Below, piece by piece: positions 1 through 9,553 of a stretch of DNA of 64,000 nucleotides. The stretch's first letter is position 1; each line of letters opens with the position of its first letter. The translations under genes were made by a program, and so were the position numbers. Under the pieces are notes generated by a model. That model did not search any database, was not told the DNA's origin, and was given only the letters and a program-made list of their open reading frames with translations. This DNA is from Hevea brasiliensis. Lineage: Eukaryota; Streptophyta; Magnoliopsida; Malpighiales; Euphorbiaceae. The stretch covers positions 80,462,992-80,526,991 of the forward strand of contig NC_079498.1 in the NCBI RefSeq assembly GCF_030052815.1. The letters are read 5' to 3'.

Positions 1-1433
1 TTTGTTCCAAGGCGAACCTTAGTCTTCCGGCTATCAACTTGCGATTTTATTACGTTTTGTGATTCTGTAGTTAGTTCACTAGATTCGACTCCTTACAGGT
101 CAGTGTTCATATTGCCATTTTATTAAGTTTAGTTCTTGTTTTACGTATTTCCTTTCTTCTTTTTATGCATGTTATTTTCTTTAAGATCATATCACGCTTG
201 AAAATACAAAGGTAGGTTGTGCTCTAGTTTGCTTCCGCGTCGGCCAATCCATATTTTTGTTAATCTTTATTATTTCTGAACGCAAGTCTTCTAGTCCCGA
301 GTAATGTATAAGTGGTTGGAGGAAATGTAGGTAACAGCAACTTCAGAGTCCCTTTGAAATAATGAAAGGTCTGAATAATAAGACAAGGAAATGGTGGAAG
401 CCGAGTCACTAGAATAACTCAAGAGGTCATTGGGCAAGACGTCATAAGACAGAGTAAAACCAAGCCCTGGATAACTAAATGAAATAGATCGGCTATCGAA
501 AATGCGGGTGAGGTGATCATATAGGAAGGTCGGAGGATTCGGTTTGGTATCCCCTGCCCAGTCCTAAGATACCAACAAGCCAAAGAAGTCTTGCTCAGAC
601 ACCCTGACACCTTTGAACGTCAGAACCCTTAACCTTAGGTCCTCTCGATAGGTAAAATTTAGAGAGATCGGAAAAATCCTTATCCGACTACCGTTTAAAT
701 AAAAGAGAGCGGAAAGGAGTCCTTATCCAATCCTCAACAAGAATTTCAGTAAATATTAAAAGAGATCAGAGGAGAGTTCTTATTCGATCCTCACCTAAAA
801 TTTTAACAAATAATTTAAAAGAAGTCGGAGGAGAGTTCTTATCCGATTCTTACCTAAAATTTTAACAAATAATTTAAAAGAGATCGGAGGAGAGTTCTTA
901 TCCTATCCTCAAGCTTAAAATTTTTTAATAAATATTAAAGAGATAGGAGGAGAGTTCTTATCCGGTTCTCAACCAAAATTTTAATAAATACTCAAAAGAG
1001 ATCGGAGGAGAGTTCTTATCCGATTCTCAAATTGAATTATAATAAAATAGCCCTTCAAACAAAACTAATATACAATAGTAACTCACTAAGGTTGTCTCAT
1101 TTACTTATGTATCTGGGTAATCCGAATTAGTGAAAAATCAAATATTCCTTTTGTCAAAAGGATTGACATTTCCATTCGAGCCCTCCTAACTAATTTATGA
1201 AGAACGCGAAGTTAAATCTACTTACCCTTATTGAGGGACGAGGTGGGGTGCCTAACACCTTCCCCACCCGTTTACGGACCCCGAATCTAGAATCTCTGTT
1301 TTGAAGTGGTTTCATTTTAATTTATTTTCACAAATGGTTTTCTTTAATTTCCCTCAAAATTAAAGTGGCGACTCCCCACTCTTTCCCACTTCGGTGAGTG
1401 TTCGTCCAGGCGACCGCAAAACACCTTGCGACA
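1..1433 (+). mobile_element. 3' portion of a Tat/Ogre-like LTR
   Basis: This stretch interrupts the Copia-1 3' LTR. It ends in ..TTGCGACA at 1433, and Copia LTR sequence (TTACCATAAATG) resumes immediately after it. The block at 1235-1433 (GTGCCTAACACCTTCCCC, then GTGGCGACTCC, then the CGACA end) resembles the tail of Tat/Ogre-lineage plant LTRs; that assignment is from memory of the family. The 5' end, the rest of the element and the upstream copy of the target duplication (expected to be TTACC) lie outside the window, so solo LTR and full element cannot be told apart. No coding sequence was recognised in it. Confidence 0.6.
660..1024 (+). repeat. Tandem array, about 58-59 bp unit, seven copies
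   Basis: A phrase of the form AGAGATCGGAGGAGAGTTC followed by TTATCCGAT recurs near 661, 704, 761, 820, 879, 938 and 996. Between copies are AT-rich spacers such as CCTAAAATTTTAACAAATAA. The first two copies are the most diverged. The array lies inside the Tat/Ogre-like LTR and is not coding. Confidence 0.85.
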
Positions 1434-2368
1434 TTACCATAAATGATCTCTCTAAATCATTTTAGGCATCTCATAGACCTAGCATAGCATGCTATGGCCA
1501 CCCAATCAATAACAAGGAATACCTTAAATGAACCTTTAATCATATGTTAACATGTACTAGAATCTCTCCGTTACAATATCTCAATTCGAGCTGAAGTCAT
1601 GGTTAATGTCAAACCATATTTGCTATGAACATTATCTTCTCTTTTAATTCCAGTTCTTGATTAATTAGATTTTTTTTATCAGAAACTCTTTTCTAATTAA
1701 ATCTGTCTGTCCTGTTCAAGAACTTAAAACATCAAGAATAATTAAATGAACATAGAATTTTATTCCTATTTACATAGGGTAACGGATTCCATCTTGATCA
1801 ACACCTATCTCTATATATAACTAGTAGGATCCAACACATGCCCATATACCCATACACAGTACTAGTATAAAAGCAGTATCAAACTCAAACCACCTATATA
1901 CAAGATAACTGTGTTATCTCAGGTTTAAAGATTATATACATTGATATGATATATGACAATGCATTGACAAGAGTAAACTCTATGTGCTTGTCATAAGCAT
2001 CACTAGTTCGGCCTACTTATCATGTATAAGTGTCTATCATGTTTGTTATGTGGCATGAGACTCACCACTCCATCTTATTTATATCTCATATAAATACCTT
2101 AGGAACAAACATGATTACAATCTTTCTAGATAAGTCATATCCTGTGTGAAGTATCCTCGATTGTGAACCAATTTATAATACTTTGTGTTAGAAATATTGT
2201 CACTCATATTCTTAACAACTTAAGAATAAAATTTCTAACAAAATATCAATGGACCTTTTCTATTACACATAAATACATTATGTAAACGGAAAAGTGAAAT
2301 TTCCTTTTATTAATAAAATATGTACAAGATACATACAAAATGGTATGCTCTAGGGCATACTACTAACA
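1434..2368 (-). repeat. Copia-1 3' LTR, 5' part
   Basis: On the minus strand the LTR begins TGTTAGTAGTATGCCCTAG at 2368, directly after the polypurine tract, and continues left to 1434, where the Tat/Ogre-like LTR interrupts it. It matches the Copia-1 5' LTR (22474-23303 plus 26530-26641) and the Copia-2 LTR (45657-46605). The remaining LTR sequence lies left of the window. Confidence 0.9.
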
Positions 2369-2382
2369 ATCTCCCACTAGCA
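2369..2382 (-). other. Copia-1 polypurine tract
   Basis: On the minus strand a purine-rich tract reading AGTGGGAGAT lies directly before the TGTTAG start of the 3' LTR. This is the usual primer site for plus-strand DNA synthesis in LTR elements. Confidence 0.8.
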
Positions 2383-2394
2383 CTAAAGCCATTC

Positions 2395-3575
2395 ATTATA
2401 ACATTGCCTCGCCCAACTATCTCTCTGATAATGTGGTAGCGCCTTTCTATGTGTTTGGATTTCTGGTGAGACCGGGGTTCCTTAACCTGTATGACCGCTC
2501 CATTGTTGTCACAGTAGAGTGGAACTACTGACTCAATGGAAGGAACTACTGCAAGTTCTATCACGAACTTCTTTATCCAAACAGCCTTTTTTGTAGCATC
2601 TGATGCAGCAATATACTCAACCTCTGTAGTGGAACCAGCAGTCGTACTCTATTTGGAACTCTTCCAACTAACTGCACCTTCATTACAAATGAACACATAC
2701 CCAGAGGCAGACTTTCTATCATCGATATCTGATTGAAAATCAGAATCAGTATGACCATCCAATTGCAAGTCAACACCTCCATAAATCAAGAATAAATCCT
2801 TAGTTCTTCTCAAGTACTTAAGGATATTCTTGACAGCTATCCAGTGTTCCAAACCTGGATTTGATTGAAAACTGCTAGTCAAACTAACAGCATATGCGAT
2901 ATTTGGCCTAGTGCACATCATTGCATACATCAAACTTCCAATAGCCGAAGCATATGGAATCCTGTCCATTTTATCTCTTTCTTCAGGTGTCTTTGGAGAC
3001 ATCTCTTTAGAAAGTGGATACCATGTCTTACTGGTAACAATCCTCTCATGGAATCAAGTATGTTAAATCTCTTTAACACCTTTTCCGAGTATAGACTTTG
3101 GGATAAACCAATTATTCTTTTCGCTCTATCTCTATTTATGCGAATTCTAAGAATATAGGTTGCCTCCCCTAAGTCTTTCATGGAGAATGTATTTGACAAT
3201 CATACCTTGACAGTTGTCAACATACCTATGTCATTACCTATCAATAGAATATCATCCACATATAAGACAAGGAAAGTAATAGCACTATCACTAACTTTCT
3301 TATAGACACATCGTTTATCCATATTTTTTATAAAACCAAATGACTTAATGGCTTCATCAAAACAGATGTTCTAACTCCTCGAAGCTTGTTTCAACCTATA
3401 AATGGATCGCTTTAGCTTGCACACCTTGGAACCATCTTGGGATTCAAAACCCCTAGGTTGTTCCATGAAAATGTTTTCATCAATGTATCCATTTAGAAAA
3501 GCTGTTTTGACATCCATCTGCCAAATCTCATAATCATAGTGTGCAGCTATTAAAAATAAAATCCTAATTGATTTA
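2395..3575 (-). pseudogene. Copia-1 RT (C-terminal part) and RNase H
   Basis: Reading on the minus strand after the D insertion: the palm region (WQMDVKTAFLNG, EQPRGFE, LKRSIYRLKQ), then the catalytic YVDD at 3251-3262, then MKDLGEA. After this come the RNase H-linked segment (IGSLMYAMMCTRPNIAYAV, DSDFQSD, SGYVF, AVSWKSSK) and the RNase H end (EVEYIAASDA, YCDNNGA, SKHIERRYH). The reading frame is broken by several stops and frame changes, for example after SWKSSK and within the YVDD-to-MKDLGEA interval. It is continuous with the N-terminal RT part at 4418-4931 once the D element is ignored. These domains copied RNA to DNA and degraded the RNA template; this copy is not functional. Confidence 0.9.
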
Positions 3576-3696
3576 TGTAACACCCCTCATCTGACTACAG
3601 TATAGCCGAGCAAAGTGTGCTACATTCGTTGCCGGAGCACCCTATCTTATCTTACTTTATTCCTTTAATAATTTGATCTCGTTATATTTTAATATC
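3576..3696. repeat. Left inverted terminal repeat of D
   Basis: This repeat runs from TGTAACACCCCTC through GACTACAGTATAGCCGAGC and GCCGGAGCACCCTA to about TTATATTTTAATA. It pairs with 4298-4417 in inverted orientation at roughly 85-90% identity by eye. Confidence 0.85.
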
Positions 3697-4164
3697 AATT
3701 ATTTTTCGATGGAGAAACCAGCGGAGTTTTTCCTATTTTATTACCAGTTGACGTATTTTATTATTTACCTGTTTGAAAATTTTAATAATATTTTACAATA
3801 AAAATCTCATCAATTATTCTCATTATTCACATCTCATTCATATATCTCAATTTCATATTCATTTCCATGCATTTCCATTCATGCACAATTTATATATATA
3901 AGTTCTCAAGTTTCATTAATTTGATCTACAAATTAATTACAGTTCCATAATCTATATTTCAACATACAATTCATAGTTTACATTACAAATAATAATTAAT
4001 TATAATGTACAAAATACATAATATGATCTATATGGGCCCTATCTACATGCATTGCTGAGGAGATAATAACCTTGAACACTCTGCAGATCAGACTCCAAAA
4101 TCTCTATTTAGTATTCGCTAGGCTTTAACTTCAGTACCTGCATGAGGAAAACAAATCCATCGCG

Positions 4165-4182
4165 CTAAGCATTGCTGCTTAG
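4165..4182 (-). other. Conserved LTR stem-loop in D
   Basis: CTAAGCA and TGCTTAG form a perfect 7-bp stem around a 4-nt loop (GCAA on the element's sense strand). It is followed by GCG, as in the full-length LTRs. Confidence 0.7.
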
Positions 4183-4297
4183 TGGTACAATAATATAACA
4201 AGGAAATAATATAACAAGTAAAAATAATTAGAGCATATTTTCTATACTCAAGAATTTTTACTGGGTTCATATGAAATTTTCCATACAATATATCTTT

Positions 4298-4417
4298 CGT
4301 CATAAATATAATGAGAACAAAATTTTTAAAGAAATAAAGTAAGATAAGTTAGGGTGCTCCGGCACCGAATGTAGCAAGCCTTGCTCGGCTACACTGTAGT
4401 CGGGTGAGGGTGTTACA
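4298..4417. repeat. Right inverted terminal repeat of D
   Basis: The reverse complement begins TGTAACACCCTCACCCGAC, then TACAGTGTAGCCGAGC, and aligns with 3576-3696 for about 118 bp. Of the two ends, the minus-strand 3' end (near 3576) corresponds to the usual LTR 3' end. Confidence 0.85.
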
Positions 4418-4931
4418 ATTTAAGCATGGCAACAGGCGAGAAAGTCTCCTCATAGTTGATTCCTTGCCTTTGATGAAACCCTTTCGCTACTAGCCTTGCT
4501 TTATAGGTCTCTACCTTTCCATCAGAACCAATTTTCTTCTTGAAAACCCATTTATTCCCTATAGGTACAATACCTTCAGGTGGGTCAACAACGTCCCAAA
4601 CTTGGTTCTTATGCATGGAATCAATTTCGGATTTCATAGCTTCAATCCATTTTGAAAAATCTATATCTCATATAGCTTCTTCATAGGTAAGAGGATCATC
4701 TCCATGATCTACTTCTTCATGAGTAAACAACTTTTGCTCATCTTCATGAAGAAAACCATATCTCACTGGTGGGTGAGATATCCTGGTTGATCTGTGAGGA
4801 ATTACTGTAGATGTTTCATCATTAGGTATAGGTTGACTAGATGGATCTATATCCATTTGATCTGTTGGTTGGTCAGAATTCTCCAATTCTAATTTTAGTT
4901 GCCTTCCTTTGCCACCTTCTTGAATAAACTA
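4418..4931 (-). pseudogene. Copia-1 IN-RT linker and RT N-terminal part
   Basis: Minus-strand reading gives the charged linker (LENSDQPTDQMDIDPSSQP, then STRISHPPVRYGF) and the start of RT ([40 protein letters not shown]). RT continues across the D insertion at 3575. The stop codon TAG at 4929-4931 lies between LEQ and F and is also present at the same place in Copia-2 (63801-63803). An additional stop lies near 4672, between the linker and the RT start. Confidence 0.88.
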
Positions 4932-6048
4932 TTGTTCAAGAAATATGGCATCTATGCTTACCACAACCTTTTATGATGTAGGCAAATAAAAATAATATCA
5001 AAAACTTTCTTTTGGATATCTAACAAATCGACCTTTTTCTGATCTGGTTTCCAATTTATTAGTGTTCAGCTTTTTAATGTAAGCTGGATAACCCCAAATC
5101 TTAACATGCTTAAGACTCGGTTTTCTTCCATGCCATATCTCATAAGGTGTGGAAAAAACTGATTTTGATAGAATCTTATTCAGAATATGCAAAGCTGATT
5201 CTAATGCAAATCCCCAAAAGGAGATTGGCATCAGTATAGCTCATCATACTGCGTACCATATCTAATAGGGTACGATTTCTCCTTTCAGATAAACCATTCA
5301 GTTGTGGCGCTCCTGGAGGAGTCAGTTGAGAGATAATGCCATGCTCTTTCAAGTATTCATCAAATTTAGCACTTAAATATTCACCTCCATGATCTGATCG
5401 AAGAGTCTTAATACTTTTTTCTATTTGATTTTCTACTTCACATTTAAATTCTTTGAACTTTTCAAAGGATTCATGTTTGTATTTCATCAAATACAAATAC
5501 CCAAACCTTGATTTATCATTAGTAAAGGTAATAAAGTAATGAAAACCGCCTCTAGCCATTTCCTTAAATGGACCACATACATCACTATGTATCAATTCCA
5601 AAATATTTTCAGCTCTTAGCCCTTGTCCAACAAAAGGTGATCTAGTCATTTTGCCTTGAAGGCAGGATTCACAAGTTGGAGTAGGTTCAGAACCCAATGA
5701 GGATAAAATCCCCATTTTCTCTAGCTTTGTAATCCCATCTTCTGCAACATGACCTAATCTTAAGTGCCAAATATATTTTGAACTTGAGTTGATTTTCATC
5801 ATGGCATTACATTCATTTAGATTGCTTGCATTAGATTTGTATTTAATATTATTATCTAAATAATAAAGTCCATCATGCATATAGCCCGAGCGAACATATT
5901 TATTTCCAAAATAAATATTGCAAACATCATTTGTGAACTGAAATTCATAGCCATTTCTAGTCAAACTAGATAACGAAATGATGTTTATAAAAGCATCAGG
6001 TACATGCAAAACATTATTTAAATACAAAACATGTTCATACATGTACAA
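4932..6048 (-). pseudogene. Copia-1 integrase
   Basis: This is an rve-type integrase with an N-terminal zinc site. The ligands are present: His pair in WHLRLGHVAEDG and Cys pair in CESCLQGK. The catalytic triad residues are visible in SDVCGPF, RSDHGGEY and LSERRNRT. A frameshift near 5230 separates the core from the C-terminal part (MPISFWGFALE, STPYEIWHGRKPSLKH, GRFVRYP). Two further changes to stop codons lie between YPKESF and LEQ. Integrase inserts the element DNA into the genome. The ligands and triad are retained, so decay here is mainly from frame breaks. Confidence 0.9.
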
Positions 6049-6215
6049 AGATCTAGATCCTATGGCTAAAGCTTCAACAGTTGAGCCATTGCCAACCCGG
6101 AGTCTAATATCTCATGACTGCAAGCTGCTTCTACTTGCTAGTTCCTGCGTGTCAAAAGTAATGTGAGAACTAGCACCAGTATCTAAAACCCAAGCTATAG
6201 ATGAACTATGAGTAT
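6049..6215 (-). pseudogene. Copia-1 protease
   Basis: Minus strand: the aspartic protease active site AWVLDTGASSHI (DTG at about 6175-6183) is followed by VGNGSTVEALAIG. A stop codon interrupts the frame after SSLQS (near 6112). The protein cleaves the polyprotein and lies between gag and integrase, as expected for copia. Confidence 0.85.
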
Positions 6216-7001
6216 CATCATAATCTAAATAACAAGACACAGACATACCTTCTGAAGTTCTATCCTTCTTGTCCTTCAGAGAAGCAAGATACTCTGAGCA
6301 GTTCCTTTCCAGTGCCCATCCTTCTGGCAGTGAAAACACTTTCCCTTGCCTTTGTCAGCTTCTGTCTCGCCTTTCTATTTGGCTATCTTCTTGGAAGGTC
6401 TAGGAATTTGAGGTTTCTTATTCTTATTGCCCTTCTTCTTTTTAGACTTTCCAGCAGAAGAAGAAGATGCAATCAAAGCCACTTCTTTTTCTTTATTGCC
6501 CGGCATATTCTTTTAGGCAATAACCAGCATGTTAAGCAACCCAGCCAAAGTATACTCTTGCTTTGTCATATGGAAATTTTTCACAAAATTCCCAAATGAC
6601 TCAAGCAGGGACTGAAGGATCAGATTCATCTGCAGTTGGAAATCCATGTGAAAATCAAGATGTTCTAGCTGCTCATTAAGCCGAATCATCATGTGGACAT
6701 GATCTCCTACATTCTGTCCCTCAGCCATCCTCATGCGGAATAGCTGTCTAGATATCTCATTCCTAGCATTCCTGTTGTGCTCACCATATAACTCTTGCAA
6801 GTGAAGGAGGATCTCACTTGCACTTTGCATATTTTCATGCTGATTCTGTAACTCATTACTCATAGAAGCAAGCATGTAACATTTGCCTCTCATATCATGC
6901 TCCTTCCACTTGTCCAAAGTTCTAGTTCCTCTTGAGTGGCCTCTGGAGGTAAGGGACCAGGAACCTTTAAGTCTAAAACATATCCAATACATTCTAGGTT
7001 C
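6216..7001 (-). pseudogene. Copia-1 gag, C-terminal part with zinc knuckle
   Basis: Minus strand, after the A insertion: LECIGYVLD..VPGPLPPEATQ, then SRQLFRMRMAEGQNVGDHV, EQLEHLDF, FGNFVKNFHM and LAGLLNMLVIA. A stop follows, then a lysine-rich stretch (GKSKKKKGNKNKKPQ) and the nucleic-acid binding knuckle CFHCQKDGHWK. Within the knuckle one base is lost compared with Copia-2, which shifts the frame before its last Cys. Other frame breaks occur near 6890-6995. The N-terminal end of this gag is at 19679-19783, on the far side of nested elements A and B. Confidence 0.85.
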
Positions 7002-7006
7002 AAGAC

Positions 7007-9553
7007 TGTAACACCCCTATGTTCGGTAGTGCGTTCTACTGTTCCGGTGACAGTGTCTGTCTGGACAGCTAGGATGCCTAGAGCTACACTTAGATATGGG
7101 TGAGGAGACATAAAATAATGAAATACAAGAAAAGAAAATACAAGAAAAACAAAGGAAAAATAATAGCAATGAAATGTAACCAAGTTAAATGAGCTGAAAA
7201 CCATAGCGATGGGTGACCGCACTAGGAAGTTGCGGCGTGGACTGTTGACTAGCCCTGGACTGCGGGGAACCCTGGAAAACATTTTTAAGACATAAATAAA
7301 CGTCTATTGAAGTATAAATGTCATTAGAAATATCAAAGAAAAATTAATTAATTAGTACAAAGAAAAACGAGAAATTGAGAAAACGACAAAACTCGGTGTT
7401 ACCGAAAAATCGGCATTGCAACCCGAATAGGGGCATTATGGTCATTTGATACCCCGAGTTGCCTTTTGACCTAAATGTCCATTAAAAATAAATGATATTA
7501 AACTTTGAAAATACCATGAAAAATTAAAATGAGATACATTATATAAATAGTGAAAGTGTGGTGGCCAAATTGCAAAAATTGGAAAGTTTAACATTAAAAT
7601 AGATTTTTAATCAATTAGTGCTCCACTAACATCACTTAAGTGGACCTTTAATCAACCTTTGTACAAAAAATTATGTCACCTTCAACCTTTGAAAGAGTGG
7701 CCGAAATGAACTCCATGGGAGACTCCATGGCCAAACTCACACCCACACCCATGCATCCATGATTCAAGCTTCCTTTCACCATAAATCCTTCATTAAACCT
7801 TGCATACTCAGCTTGGGGAAAACATTGGCAACAAAAAGATGAAGTTTGGGTAAGGTTTTGAAGAACTTCAAAAGTGGTAAGTGAGTGTTTTCAATTCTTG
7901 TTTCATTAAAAGTGTAACCAAGGTTGTGGGTAGTTGATTTATGGAAGAATTTTTGAAGTTTGATGTTTTAATGGAGATGTACATTTTGGTAGCCATGGAA
8001 ATTCAGTATGTGTAGCTTGTTTTTACTTGTTTATGGTTGTTTAAGATGTTGTTATTGATGGCAGCATGGATATGTATATAATGGTTTGGAATTGGGTATG
8101 TAAATCGGGTATGTTCATGTGGTTAAATGATGTAAATGGAGTTTGGAAAATTCTGTATTATAGTGTGCATATTGAGAATGGTTACAAGCTATCCAAAATG
8201 ACCAAAAATGTGTTGTTAAAGGTGTTAATGGTAAGGTACAAACCAGAATTGACATAAAGGAAGTAATTTGGCAAGTGTTGAATATGTAATTGGTAAGTGA
8301 TGAGAAGTGTGTAGTAGGGCAGTGTATGTTTTGGCTTAGAACCTTAAGTGTGTGACTTCAATTGGTATGAGACCAATTGGAGGTGAAACTAGGCACAAAA
8401 TGTGCCAACTTTCATGAAGGAAGCTTACCAAAATTCTGCCTAGAAGGTGACTTGAAAAATGACCAAATTCGGATTAGTGACTTGAAAGCTTGAAAATTTA
8501 CCATTTGGGCAGTAGTTAGTGTTTTGACCATAACTTACTCAAAACAGGTCCAATTGATCTGAAATTTTTATCATGAATATTTTAGACATATATCTACAAT
8601 TCTTATGAAGACATCAAAGCCCAGAAATGGCCAGAACCAAGCCAAATAGCTTGCACAAGTTCAGGTACGAAAACTGGCCGAATCAAAAGTGACCTAAAAA
8701 TGACCTGAAGTTACCATTTTGGTACATTTTGTCCAGCATTGGTAAATTGACCCTATATTGGTCTACACAACTCGGAATGACCTGAAATTTTGCCCCGCGT
8801 GCAGTAAGACATAGACCTACAAGTTTATAGTTTGAATCGAAACCCGAAAACCAAGGGAACTAGGTCGTCCGGCTAGGTCAAAATAGTGTACTGAAATCTG
8901 GCAAATTGCAATAAAATGCAATACACTTGAAAATGAATTTGGTAACATATACCAACACTAAAGGGTTATAAAATGTGACATATTGGTAACATTGGAATTG
9001 ACTCACTTAGAGTGCATCGAGGGTCAACATTATAAGTTGACTAATGAAATGAATTGAAAGGAATAATACCAAGAAAATTTAGATATTGGATTTTATGGTT
9101 GGAAACAAATTCATTGAGTACTGAAACACTTTAAATTGTGTGTTTTAGTTGAAAAGGATATTTGGAATGATAAGGAACATTGAGTCAAGGCCTAGGAGCG
9201 ACTTAAATCAGGTTTGTGCACTATTAGTTTTTAACTGATTTTGTTCTGAATATTTCATATGATTAAATGACATATTTTTCTTATGTATTATGTTTAACAA
9301 GCATTGGATTTAATTCAATGATTATTGAAATTGTTATAGTATGTATGAATTTAGCTTTGTGAAATGGTATTTCCACAAGTATTAAGCATTGTTGTGAATT
9401 GAATAAATTATGTTTTGGAAAATTGTGATAGAACATGTTTTAAATTGTGATGGGCAATTTGCATAGAAAAATGCAAATTTATGATTTAAATTGTGATGAG
9501 CATAAAAATTATTGGATATTGGAATTGACTTTGAATCGAATTGTATTGTGATT
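7007..9553 (+). repeat. Element A LTR, 5' part
   Basis: This holds the LTR start, the block GTTCTACTGTTCCGGTGACAG, and two clear copies of the roughly 190-bp module (CTTTCATGAAGG near 8410, TTCTTATGAAG near 8600). A third, weaker copy is near 8820. No coding region of note is present. The block ends at TGATT, the target site of B. Confidence 0.88.

Larger units (their letters stand above)
3576..4417 (-). mobile_element. Element D: 842-bp LTR-like element with long inverted ends
   Basis: D is inserted in Copia-1 RT and flanked by exact 5-bp duplications ATTTA (3571-3575 and 4418-4422). Both ends start TGTAACACCC when read inward. About 118 bp at each end are inverted copies with a few mismatches. 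Read on the minus strand, the centre and 3' end match the 3' part of the E-type Gypsy LTRs: the stem-loop CTAAGCA..TGCTTAG at 4165-4182, the phrase AGATAGGGCCCATATA, and the terminal GGCTATACTGTAG..GGTGTTACA. The 5' end is not a normal LTR start (no TCTACTGTTCCGGTGA block) but an inverted copy of the 3' end. It has no coding capacity. It could be a short non-autonomous element moved by a Tekay-type integrase, or a rearranged solo LTR that transposed afterwards. Confidence 0.85.

Noticed and set aside
3576..4417. D as an ordinary DNA-transposon MITE
   Set aside because: Its ends and interior match Gypsy LTR sequence and its duplication is 5 bp with TG..CA-type ends. I therefore prefer an LTR-derived origin, though its transposition route is unproven.
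6201..6599. Long plus-strand open frame opposite Copia-1 gag, and 62206-62418 opposite Copia-2 gag
   Set aside because: The hydrophobic, Leu/Phe-rich translation is the antisense of the Lys-rich gag tail.
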